Below, in pieces: positions 15,885 to 22,617 of a stretch of 22,617 nt of DNA (its first letter is position 1; every line of letters begins with the position of its first letter). A program made the position numbers and the translations under genes. The notes beneath the pieces are model-generated. The model saw only the letters and a list, made by a program, of their open reading frames with translations. It was not told the origin of the DNA and made no database searches. The stretch is from a virus: IMG/VR virus record IMGVR_UViG_3300042541_001656, positions 1 through 22,617 of that record, one strand, 5' to 3'.

Positions 15885-18527
15885 ATGGCTAACATTAAAA
15901 AACTATATTTTGCCAACGGCACGGACGTTACCGCACCAGACGACTTGGCTTTCCCTGCGACTGTGTACGCTAATGATGCAGCTTATGTTGCTGTTAATGG
16001 CGCCGCTGTTGACGGTGATTTCTACCTTAATAGCACGCTAAAAGCCTTGCGTGTTTATTCTAACGGGGCATGGCGCACTACGATAATGGCAACTGATGCC
16101 GCTGACGCCACCAAACTCTTTGGCGTTGACTTGACGTCAGCCACAACGGGAACGCAAGCTACAATAAAATTTAACAACACAACAAATAAAACTTACACTT
16201 TCCCTGATATTCAGGGAGAAGTTGTTTTAACGGTAGGCGACCAAACCGTCGACGGTAAGACTTTAACTAACGTCACTCTTAATCAACCAAAAGTAACGGG
16301 CGGCTCTATTGACGTTCCTGCAGCCGGTGCTTTGTCTGTTGGTTCAAGCATTGGTGCCAATAATTTGACGCTTGGTGGAGCAACTTCTACAGTTATCGTC
16401 TCGGGTAACTTGACCGTTCAAGGAACGACGACAACTATTGAATCTACAAACTTAGATGTAACAGACAAAAACATCACAGTAAATAAAGGCGGTAGCGATG
16501 CTTCCTCCGAGGGTGCTGGATTAACCGTTGACCGTGTTGGTACTGATGGATCTTTGATTTATAAGGACGCAGCTACAAATAAGTTTGCAATAGGAACTCT
16601 TGGCGCAGAAAAGGATATCGCTACTATGTTTGATATCACAGCGGCGAATTTAAGTGGCGTGGTAACACCGGCTAACGGTGGTACAGGTGTAAGCAATAAC
16701 AACGCTGCGACATTAACAAGAAGCGGCAATCATGCAGTGACATTTACAACTACCGGGACAACAAGCCTCACCTTGCCAACAAGCGGAACACTTGCACGTG
16801 TTGAAGATATTGGAGCATCTGGTGTATACGGGCCGGCAGTATCTGACGTTAATAATTTTGTCCTCTGGGATAACACCACGGGCACATTAGTTAAAAACTC
16901 TCTTGTAACGCTGACAAATTCCACTATGACAGGAATTGGGTCAATTGAATTTTCAGATTTAAAACTTGGATCAAGTATAATTCAAACAACTGTAGCAAAT
17001 TCAGATTTGACGATCATTCCTAACGGCACGGGAAAAATTCTTTTAAGAAGAAACGTAAGCGTTACAGATAATAATGGTATTTCTTTTAACGATGCAACTA
17101 ACTCATTGTCATCTACAATCAAAGCACAATCAACTCTGACAAATAGCAGAGTGCATTTAATTCCTGACGACACAGGAAATATTGTTTTACATACGGCAAC
17201 TCAAGATTTATTTAACAAAAAAATATCCTCTACCGAAGCTATCACGGGGGCCTTAAAACTTCCTGCTGGTACAGAAGCCGAACGCCCAACAGGTGTAAAC
17301 GGTTACGTCCGTTATAACTCAACCTCGGATTCGTTTGAGGGTTACACAACGGCAGGTTGGGCCGCTATTGCTGGCGGCGGCGGTGGAACAATTGATAAAG
17401 TGCTTCAAGCAAGTCACGGTTTTGCTCTTGGTGATACTCTTTACTTAGTCGGCACTACTTACACAAAAGCAATTGCCACATCATCGGCAGCAGCAGAGGT
17501 TGTAGGCGTTGTTAGTAAGATTGTAGATGCAAATAATTTTGAATTAACGCTATCCGGAGAAGTTACCGGCCTAACAGGTTTGACAGCTGGAGAAGTTTAT
17601 TTCTTGTCTGCTGCAACAGCTGGTCTTTTAACTGTCACAGAGCCAAGCACAATAGGTCAAGTTTCGGTGCCTGTTGGGATTGCATCAAGCACAACAAGCC
17701 TATACGTGGCTCCTAAGCGTGGCGTAGTGATTGGCGGTACAAATGCCCGAGCAAACGTATCGTTAACATCTGGCGCAACTACGAGCGTACAGAATCTTGC
17801 AGGATATGACGCAGGTGAGTTAACTGGCTGGGTGTTTATCTCAAGCGCAGCGCCAGTGCGGTTTTATGTCTCGGCCAAGTTTGCTAAGTCTGGATCTGGT
17901 GGTGATTATAACCTAAGTTACCAAACAACAGGTGATGTTCCTCCTGTCGGTTTTTCACTTCAAATCAGCACATCTGGACTTTTAAGTTGTACACTTCCAG
18001 CAAGTTCTGGAACGACAAGCGTTATCAACTACGCTCTTAATGCCCCTGCAATCGGCGCAAGTTTCCCGCTGACTGTTGATGCTGGCACAATCTTGAGTGG
18101 TACTGTTGCATCTGCAAGGCTTCCGGCTGGTCAGTATCCAGGTTCTACTGCTGGCACTGCGATTGCTGCTGGTTATGTTGGAGAATCTTATAACCTAAAG
18201 ACATCCGGAGATATTTCTATAGGCACAGCAAATACAAACATTCTTTCCCAGTCACTAGGTGCGGGAACTTGGCTTATAAATGCAGGTGTTACTATGTTAT
18301 CGGCGACGACAAATACTGGTTTTGTAGCTATCTATCAAAGTGCAACAACTAACGTAATAAGCGCAGAGACTTCGGCATACTTGAATAGTACAAGAGCATT
18401 TGCTGGGGTATCTCATGTTGTAACTTTATCTGCAACAACAACTATCGGTGTTGTTTCTTCAGTTAATAATGGTTCGGGAACGGCGGGAGCACAAAGGTGC
18501 TATTTAGTTGCTACAAGAGTCGCTTAA
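15885..18527 (+). CDS. Long tail fibre protein, first of three with shared tip
   Basis: This 880-residue protein starts one base after the hub stop; GTAGGAGT is the ribosome site. It carries several widespread fibre phrases in order: FPDIQGEVVLT (about 105), VTDKNITVNKGGSDASSEGAGLTVDR (about 190-215), NGGTGVSNNNAATL (about 264-278), LPAGTEAERPTGVNGYVRYNS..FEGYT (about 460-490), and a beta module HGFALGDTLYLVG...LTAGEVYFLS (about 510-585). Residues about 757-880 (GTAIAAGYVGESY..., ending ATRVA) form a tip domain also found in the next two genes. It probably trimerises and contacts the host. No intramolecular chaperone is visible at the end. Confidence 0.7.
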   Translation: MANIKKLYFANGTDVTAPDDLAFPATVYANDAAYVAVNGAAVDGDFYLNSTLKALRVYSNGAWRTTIMATDAADATKLFGVDLTSATTGTQATIKFNNTTNKTYTFPDIQGEVVLTVGDQTVDGKTLTNVTLNQPKVTGGSIDVPAAGALSVGSSIGANNLTLGGATSTVIVSGNLTVQGTTTTIESTNLDVTDKNITVNKGGSDASSEGAGLTVDRVGTDGSLIYKDAATNKFAIGTLGAEKDIATMFDITAANLSGVVTPANGGTGVSNNNAATLTRSGNHAVTFTTTGTTSLTLPTSGTLARVEDIGASGVYGPAVSDVNNFVLWDNTTGTLVKNSLVTLTNSTMTGIGSIEFSDLKLGSSIIQTTVANSDLTIIPNGTGKILLRRNVSVTDNNGISFNDATNSLSSTIKAQSTLTNSRVHLIPDDTGNIVLHTATQDLFNKKISSTEAITGALKLPAGTEAERPTGVNGYVRYNSTSDSFEGYTTAGWAAIAGGGGGTIDKVLQASHGFALGDTLYLVGTTYTKAIATSSAAAEVVGVVSKIVDANNFELTLSGEVTGLTGLTAGEVYFLSAATAGLLTVTEPSTIGQVSVPVGIASSTTSLYVAPKRGVVIGGTNARANVSLTSGATTSVQNLAGYDAGELTGWVFISSAAPVRFYVSAKFAKSGSGGDYNLSYQTTGDVPPVGFSLQISTSGLLSCTLPASSGTTSVINYALNAPAIGASFPLTVDAGTILSGTVASARLPAGQYPGSTAGTAIAAGYVGESYNLKTSGDISIGTANTNILSQSLGAGTWLINAGVTMLSATTNTGFVAIYQSATTNVISAETSAYLNSTRAFAGVSHVVTLSATTTIGVVSSVNNGSGTAGAQRCYLVATRVA

Positions 18528-18594
18528 AGGTGCGCATGTTAACACACTTAGCCGGTTTAAATTAACGAATCAAGAATATCATATGGAGCAACCA

Positions 18595-19923
18595 ATGTCA
18601 TCATCAGCTTTTACCCCTACACAAACGCAGATTACAAATAATGTTCCTACAAATGTTCCTATTGTTGAAGCAGGGCAAGATTATACAGGAGCGATCACCG
18701 GGGGTGGAAGTGCTACATATAATTATGTCTCTAGAAAATGGAGAAGAGTTGGCGATAGTGTACAAGTAAACTGGTATTTTTCTGTTACTGCAACTGGTTC
18801 AGGAGCATCTAATTTATTGTTACCTTTGCCAACTGGCATGACTGTAGATTTTACTAAAACATCAAATGGTCAGATTATTGGATCTGGTTACAGGCTTAGT
18901 GGAGGAACTAAAAACGCAGCATTTACTCCAAGAGTTGTGACGGGAACATCAAATGCATTTGTTATTGAAACTTCTTCAGGTTCAATTCTAACGGGGAGTG
19001 CAGTTGTATCAGGTGAAGAATTTAATCTAACTGCAACAATAGCAATCTCAGAATGGGCCGGTTCCGGCACCACTACACTAGCGACAAGAGCGGTTGAGGA
19101 ATATGCGGCAGCAACTAGCGGTACATGGGATGCAAATGCTACAGCAGCACAAACTATTTATGGTTTAGAAGGTGCACCAATTACTGGAGCAATAAGTGCA
19201 GCTTCCAGAAACAAAGTTGTTCGTTTTCAGTCACCAATTTTGCCAACAGATAAAATATTTTTAGAAATTTACAATTTAAATGGAAATCCGGGATGGGTTA
19301 GCCATACAGATATTGGCTTTGGTCTTGTACAACAACTTAACCAAGTTTATGGAGCACAAATCAACCCAGTAAACGCTGGGTTTAATACAGATTGTATTGT
19401 TTATTTTTATCAATTTTATTGCCCCGCTAGTAATGCTTATGGTGGAGCAGGTCAGCAGTGGAGTAATGGACTTAGATGGCGTCTGCGAAAAGTCTCCGGC
19501 GGAGCCCAAGTAGGCTACCCCGTCTCATCTAGAAATATAGTTGGGGATACCAGCGGAAGTGTTGTGCCGGTAGGAATGCTGGGGGAGTCCTATACAGATA
19601 CAACAGCAAGTGGCAGCCCAGTATCTCTAACTACCTCAATGGGAACACAAATAACTAGAACTCTATCTGCGGGAACATGGCTATTATTTGCTTCCGTTCG
19701 TACTGACTCTCTAACTACAGGTGATACAATTGGACTTCAATGGTCAGATTTACTAGGAAATGCTGACACGGTATATTCAAGCGGGGGAGCTTCTATTTCT
19801 ATGTCTATTCCCCCGAGAGTTTATATAGCTAGCGGATCAACTGCACTTAATTTTCAAGCAAGCAATACAACAGCCTCCCGTGGTAGGTGCTGGAGTAAAG
19901 TAGTTTATGTACGAATCGCCTAA
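18595..19923 (+). CDS. Tail fibre protein, second of three with shared tip
   Basis: This is 442 residues from ATG 18595, which has GGAG six bases upstream; longer forms from ATG 18583 or TTG 18508 have weaker sites. N-terminal residues about 25-175 are a sandwich domain frequent in fibre proteins (WRRVGDSVQVNWYF..., LPLPTGMTVDF, FNLTATIAISEWAG). The middle has RNKVVRFQSPILPTDKIFLEIY. Residues about 321-442 (GSVVPVGMLGESYTDT, LSAGTWLLFASV, ending VVYVRIA) are a diverged copy of the tip domain in the preceding fibre. Codons shift toward AGA, GGA and GCA compared with the capsid genes, which hints at separate ancestry. Likely a receptor-binding side fibre. Confidence 0.65.
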   Translation: MSSSAFTPTQTQITNNVPTNVPIVEAGQDYTGAITGGGSATYNYVSRKWRRVGDSVQVNWYFSVTATGSGASNLLLPLPTGMTVDFTKTSNGQIIGSGYRLSGGTKNAAFTPRVVTGTSNAFVIETSSGSILTGSAVVSGEEFNLTATIAISEWAGSGTTTLATRAVEEYAAATSGTWDANATAAQTIYGLEGAPITGAISAASRNKVVRFQSPILPTDKIFLEIYNLNGNPGWVSHTDIGFGLVQQLNQVYGAQINPVNAGFNTDCIVYFYQFYCPASNAYGGAGQQWSNGLRWRLRKVSGGAQVGYPVSSRNIVGDTSGSVVPVGMLGESYTDTTASGSPVSLTTSMGTQITRTLSAGTWLLFASVRTDSLTTGDTIGLQWSDLLGNADTVYSSGGASISMSIPPRVYIASGSTALNFQASNTTASRGRCWSKVVYVRIA

Positions 19924-19938
19924 TCAGGAGGAATAAAC

Positions 19939-20409
19939 ATGACAGCTAAAGCACAATTACAATCATCAGGTGACGGTACTGCGATACCGGTGGGGTATGT
20001 TGGGGAAACAAAAACTATATCACAGCCATCAAATACAAATTTTCCAGCCTCGGATGTTTTTGGAGACATCGGTTCATTTCAATTAACTCCTGGTATTTGG
20101 TTGTTGTCTGCATCTATGATGTATTCCATGGACAATGACGTTACCAATTTTTCATACGGTACTTTTGGATTTAGTACTACGTCTGGAAACTCATACCCCG
20201 ATCAATTGTTCGATATGTCTAACTTTAATTATATACCGAGAGGATTCGGGCGAACTGTTGATAACTTTGTTATTGGGACAGTTTCAGTTCCTTGTTTTTA
20301 TGTAAATATTTCAGCATTAACAACCTATTATCTTAAGATTATGCCTGGAACTTTTTCGGGAACTGTACCCCAATATAAAGCAAGCGCAAGAGCAGTAAGA
20401 ATCGCCTAA
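19939..20409 (+). CDS. Small tip-domain protein, third fibre paralogue
   Basis: This 156-residue protein has AGGAGG before ATG 19939, the strongest ribosome site in the region. It is almost only the tip domain: GDGTAIPVGYVGETKT at residues 11-26, LTPGIWLLSASMMYS around 50-64, ending ARAVRIA. It lines up with the last 120 or so residues of the two genes before it. It may be a stand-alone cap that binds the end of a fibre, a soluble decoy, or a swap partner in recombination between fibre tips. The function is not known. Confidence 0.6.
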   Translation: MTAKAQLQSSGDGTAIPVGYVGETKTISQPSNTNFPASDVFGDIGSFQLTPGIWLLSASMMYSMDNDVTNFSYGTFGFSTTSGNSYPDQLFDMSNFNYIPRGFGRTVDNFVIGTVSVPCFYVNISALTTYYLKIMPGTFSGTVPQYKASARAVRIA

Positions 20410-20418
20410 GAGGTACAC

Positions 20419-21291
20419 ATGTTTACACGCATTGCCAGTTTAGTTTTATGCCTGCTTGCTTTGTCGTGCTCAAAAAAGCCTGCGCAATCTCCTGACCAAA
20501 TTGAGCCTAAGATTAAAGCTAAGGCTGAGCTTTACAAATCCCTACATAAAGGTTGGGCGCACCAAGGCGGTTGCGACTCTTTAGCGTTTACAGCTTTATG
20601 CAAACTATCAAGCGGATGCCAAGAGGCAGATATTTTACAAGCTGAAGGCGAACCCGGGCGCTGGTATCGTAATCCTGGAAAGCGTTGCTATGATGACGGC
20701 CAAAGCAAATCAGACATTTCTAAAGACATGCTCATGATGCTTTTCCCGTATCTCTACGCTACCGGCGATAAGCAAAACCTCACTGAGATATATGAGTACG
20801 GAAAAGCCAACGGCAATGTAATGGGCCGTGGGCCTATTAGCCGTACATTCATGACTCCTCCCATGGTCTTTTTGCTTCAACGGATGATTGGTTTTAATGT
20901 TTCGGTAAAATCGGAAACACCTGTTATCAAAAAAGCAGGGTTTGAAAAACACCTTGATGCCGTAGCCTTGTTAACAAAAGCAATGGTAGGTGATGGCCTT
21001 AATTTAGTTGAGTATGAAGAAATTAGAAAATACTCACAAGAAAGCCCTAGAAACGCCTTATTCTCCGCCTTGTATAACAAGCACCGTGACGGCAACCAAC
21101 AGCAAGCAATTGATATCTTGCTTGATGGGTCTTTATTTCCTAGTGATAGACTTCCGACAAGCAAAGAGCGCTGCGAGGAATACCTATGGCAGCGTGATAA
21201 TGATCCAAAAGATTGGGGCCCTTGTGATGCTAATAGAACTCATGACGGCGTCGATTTTTTATTCGCCGCCTATGTTGCCGGGCAAATTTAA
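20419..21291 (+). CDS. Predicted lipoprotein, cysteine-rich, unknown function
   Basis: This is 290 residues; AGAGG lies 7 bases before the ATG. Residues 1-16 are a short hydrophobic signal peptide and ALSC (14-17) looks like a lipobox, though the first position is Ala rather than Leu. Ser at +2 suggests outer membrane. The mature part has cysteines at 52, 61, 67, 90, 252 and 269, so disulphides in the periplasm are likely. GCDSLAFTALCKL, the GRWYRNPGKRC block and DISKDMLMMLFPYL look like a helical-toroid-like fold but show no sure active site. It follows the fibre genes where lysis or exclusion genes often lie. Options are a lysis helper, superinfection exclusion, or a wall-active enzyme; none is shown. 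Confidence 0.65.
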   Translation: MFTRIASLVLCLLALSCSKKPAQSPDQIEPKIKAKAELYKSLHKGWAHQGGCDSLAFTALCKLSSGCQEADILQAEGEPGRWYRNPGKRCYDDGQSKSDISKDMLMMLFPYLYATGDKQNLTEIYEYGKANGNVMGRGPISRTFMTPPMVFLLQRMIGFNVSVKSETPVIKKAGFEKHLDAVALLTKAMVGDGLNLVEYEEIRKYSQESPRNALFSALYNKHRDGNQQQAIDILLDGSLFPSDRLPTSKERCEEYLWQRDNDPKDWGPCDANRTHDGVDFLFAAYVAGQI

Positions 21292-21301
21292 TGATATAAT
21301 T
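21292..21301 (+). promoter_or_regulatory. Extended -10 promoter element (candidate)
   Basis: TGATATAATT repeats the word of the scaffold promoter and lies just after the lipoprotein stop, so it is not coding in that gene. No good -35 box is at 16-18 bases. Predicted transcription would begin near the ATG at 21308, giving a leaderless message. The same word also occurs by chance inside coding sequence at 11227 and 12103, which lowers the weight. Confidence 0.3.
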
Positions 21302-21307
21302 GTTCTC

Positions 21308-21535
21308 ATGGTGAAGAAACTTCATGAGAATATTAATCATCTAATGTTGGCGCTGATAATCGGCGTTGCTAGTTTAGGTGTATCTTTTATCGGTGATATG
21401 TCAAAAAACATCCAAATCATGGCCGCCAGTGTTGAACAATTAAATATCAGAATGGCAACCGTATCTGATACGATGAAAGATCATGAAGTACGTATTAGAG
21501 ACGTTGAAAAAAATACTTTTAAGAAAAAGGACTAA
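21308..21535 (+). CDS. Holin-like single-span membrane protein
   Basis: This is 75 residues from ATG 21308. Residues about 12-29 (LMLALIIGVASLGVSFIG) form one membrane span, followed by a heptad-like helix (VEQLNIRMATVSDTM) and a charged end (HEVRIRDVEKNTFKKKD). This shape, a short basic N-terminus with one span and a coiled tail, is common for small phage lysis or holin-like proteins next to lysis genes. There is no clear ribosome site before the ATG; in-frame starts further upstream would run back into the lipoprotein gene. The lysis role is inferred from position and topology only. Confidence 0.5.
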   Translation: MVKKLHENINHLMLALIIGVASLGVSFIGDMSKNIQIMAASVEQLNIRMATVSDTMKDHEVRIRDVEKNTFKKKD

Positions 21536-21539
21536 ACGC

Positions 21540-21863
21540 ATGGAAGCGAAAGAACTAAAAGAGGCCCTAAAGTTTATTTGTGCACTCGCTAACTCAATCG
21601 GCGAAGTAGCTAAAGACGGCGAAATTGGCCTTGGCGATGCTACTCATCTTATCCCTTTGCTCTATAAGCTACCTTCTGCTGTCGACGGGATGGCAAAAAT
21701 CCCTGAAGAAGTTAAAGAACTTTCAAGCGAAGGCATGGCTGAACTTGCTCAAATGATCAAAGATGAGCTCGATTTGCCGCAAGATAAAATTGAATTCGCT
21801 GTTGAAGAGGGCATTGATATTTGCCTAAAACTTTATGCGCTGGCGCAAAAACTCAAAGGCTAA
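21540..21863 (+). CDS. Small helical phage protein, unknown
   Basis: This is 107 residues from ATG 21540, with AAGGA about 10 bases upstream; the frame runs further back but only inside the preceding gene. The product is acidic and mostly helical: LKEALKFICALANSIGEVAKDG, GEIGLGDATHLIPLLYKLPSAVDG, EEVKELSSEGMAELAQMI. Such proteins with a Gly-acidic turn before a long helix recur beside phage holin genes, but without a known activity. It is the last gene before a strong terminator. Confidence 0.6.
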   Translation: MEAKELKEALKFICALANSIGEVAKDGEIGLGDATHLIPLLYKLPSAVDGMAKIPEEVKELSSEGMAELAQMIKDELDLPQDKIEFAVEEGIDICLKLYALAQKLKG

Positions 21864-21884
21864 TTTAGTCTTTAACGCCTGCCA

Positions 21885-21914
21885 CAAGGGGGGTCGTTCC
21901 CCCTTGCTTTTTTT
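21885..21914 (+). terminator. Strong Rho-independent terminator ending the late operon
   Basis: A perfect 8-bp stem (CAAGGGGG at 21885-21892 with CCCCCTTG at 21899-21906) has a 6-base loop and is followed by a C and 7 Ts. It closes the structural and lysis run. It lies only 9 bases before the next ATG. Confidence 0.85.
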
Positions 21915-21923
21915 GAGTAAGAA

Positions 21924-22268
21924 ATGAAAGAATCAGATTTACTCAGCTACGCTTTATCTTCCTTAAAACTATCCGGCCTTGTTGCCTGGAGAGTCCCAAA
22001 TGGGCCAGTTTTACATTCTATCGGCAGCAATCAAATACGCAAAAAAAGCCCGATCAAAGGGTTTCCCGATATCGCTGGCGTAATGCCAAACGGTAAGTTT
22101 TTTGCTATTGAGCTCAAAACGCCTAAAGGCCGCCTAAGCCCCGAGCAAGTTGAATGGATTAGTAAGCTAAACATGTCTAGCGCAATGGCCGTAGTGTTGC
22201 GCAGCCGGGAAGAAATTGACGAGTTTATTTCTGCAGTTTCAAAAATAAAAATACCGCTAAGTGTTTAG
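21924..22268 (+). CDS. VRR-NUC domain nuclease
   Basis: This 114-residue stand-alone domain shows the VRR-NUC core of the PD-(D/E)XK fold: E3 in an N-terminal helix, WRVPNG (22-27), GFPDI with D49, and IELK with E63 and K65, followed by the LSPEQVEWI helix with Q75. These residues bind a metal ion and cut DNA; the family includes phage and structure-selective nucleases, including Holliday-junction or flap-acting enzymes. The small size matches phage versions. Phages usually place it with replication or packaging genes. Here it follows a terminator with only 9 bases in between and a weak ribosome site, so expression probably depends on read-through or a promoter inside the upstream gene. Confidence 0.8.
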   Translation: MKESDLLSYALSSLKLSGLVAWRVPNGPVLHSIGSNQIRKKSPIKGFPDIAGVMPNGKFFAIELKTPKGRLSPEQVEWISKLNMSSAMAVVLRSREEIDEFISAVSKIKIPLSV

Positions 22269-22279
22269 TCTAGCGGTAT
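22251..22279 (-). terminator. Inverted repeat, probable leftward or two-way terminator
   Basis: ATACCGCTA (22251-22259) and TAGCGGTAT (22271-22279) form a perfect 9-bp stem with an 11-base loop. On the minus strand the stem is followed by a T-rich run, the form of a terminator; on the plus strand the run is only short. The nuclease stop codon (22266-22268) is in the loop. Confidence 0.6.
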
Positions 22280-22396
22280 TCGGGTGACCTTCATTCTAAC
22301 GGACTAGAACTCAGTTCGAATAAATCATATTAAAAAATTAATGGCCCCGCAACTGCAAAGCCATTCAAATAACCTATATTTCATGCGGAGTTTCTC

Positions 22397-22410
22397 ATTT
22401 GAACACAAAT
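22397..22410. promoter_or_regulatory. Short inverted repeat before LysR-type gene (possible operator)
   Basis: ATTTG-AACA-CAAAT lies 17 bases before the ATG at 22428. LysR-type regulators bind interrupted palindromes of this kind and often control themselves. The arms are only 5 bp, so chance is quite possible. Confidence 0.25.
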
Positions 22411-22427
22411 ATCGTACCATAAATAGC

Positions 22428-22617
22428 ATGAAACTTCGAGGGCTAGACATTGATGACCTTTTCGTCTTAGTAATGTTGGGCGATGACATTAGTGTCACAG
22501 AAATAGGCAAGAGGCTTAACATCACCCAACCTGCGGTTTCTCAGCGCATCACAAAAATAAAAAGCATAACCGAAATAAATCCGGTTATGCGTTTTTCAAG
22601 ACACCTTAAAATGACAA
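22428..22617 (+). CDS. LysR-type DNA-binding protein, 5' part
   Basis: Only the first 63 codons are in the window; no stop is reached. Residues 21-46 (ISVTEIGKRLNITQPAVSQRITKIKS) form the helix-turn-helix of LysR-type regulators, with the typical LNITQPAVSQ recognition helix; a short (R/K)FSRHLKMT wing follows. The start at ATG 22428 puts the helix at the usual residue range. It is on the same strand as the phage genes, past a hairpin. It could be a chromosomal regulator at a prophage edge or a phage repressor-like protein; a full-length regulator would need about 300 residues, so the length beyond the window would decide. Confidence 0.7.
   Translation, partial: MKLRGLDIDDLFVLVMLGDDISVTEIGKRLNITQPAVSQRITKIKSITEINPVMRFSRHLKMT

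Noticed and set aside
9509-18527. Tape measure and first fibre both 880 residues
   Set aside because: No sequence relation is visible; the equal length is coincidence.
18528-18594. Gap with the palindrome TGTTAACA, considered as an operator or terminator
   Set aside because: The repeat is short, has no T-run, and no promoter boxes are well spaced around it.
15885-20409. Diversity-generating retroelement target in the fibre tips
   Set aside because: No reverse transcriptase and no template repeat were seen; the tips differ throughout, not at AAC-type sites.
21008-21307. Longer version of the holin-like frame reaching back to 21008
   Set aside because: It lies wholly inside the lipoprotein gene in another frame and its extra residues look like random translation.
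22301-22320. GTTCGAA motif that recalls a tRNA T-loop, or an attachment remnant
   Set aside because: No acceptor or T-stem pairs around it and no second copy in the window.
22325-22525. 66-codon minus-strand frame opposite the LysR-type gene
   Set aside because: The plus strand gives a clear helix-turn-helix; the minus product has no family features and no ribosome site.

Overview
The window is the virion-structure part of a tailed phage or prophage. Almost every gene is on the + strand and the genes are packed with 1-50 base overlaps or short gaps. A lambda-type tape measure gene, a tail-assembly chaperone pair with a frameshift signal, and no sheath gene together point to a siphovirus (long, non-contractile tail). 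The head end follows the Mu order: a gpG-like morphogenesis protein, then a scaffold, then the major capsid protein. A lipoprotein signal peptide suggests a Gram-negative host. GC is about 40-45% by eye. I cannot name the host or the phage from the sequence, and no integrase or attachment site is visible.

Layout. 1-728: two tandem neck or tail-completion proteins, the first cut by the window edge. 759-2246: scaffold and major capsid protein behind a good sigma70-like promoter, closed by a terminator hairpin. 2299-6139: small proteins and two fibre- or decoration-type proteins, placed unusually between capsid and connector. 6150-7411: head-tail connector and tail terminator. 7440-12151: tail tube, G/GT-like chaperone pair with a GGGAAAC slip site, and tape measure. 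12148-15883: distal tail and baseplate hub proteins. 15885-20409: three tail-fibre genes that all end in related versions of one C-terminal tip domain. 20419-21863: a lipoprotein, a one-membrane-span holin-like protein and a small helical protein, ending at a strong terminator. 21924-22268: a VRR-NUC nuclease. 22428-22617: the start of a LysR-type DNA-binding protein, cut by the window edge.

How it works together (inference from family knowledge): scaffold and coat build the prohead. The neck and connector proteins close it. The tape measure, kept soluble by the chaperone pair, sets tail length (880 residues, about 130 nm at 1.5 angstrom per residue) while tube protein polymerises around it. 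The distal proteins form the tip that carries the fibres. The most interesting points are the capsid-proximal fibre pair, the three-fold repeated tip domain, a beta-helix fibre domain bracketed by direct repeats, the same small domain inserted in both tube and distal tail protein, and an unassigned cysteine-rich lipoprotein at the lysis position with no recognisable endolysin nearby. No stretch over 300 bases lacks a gene.
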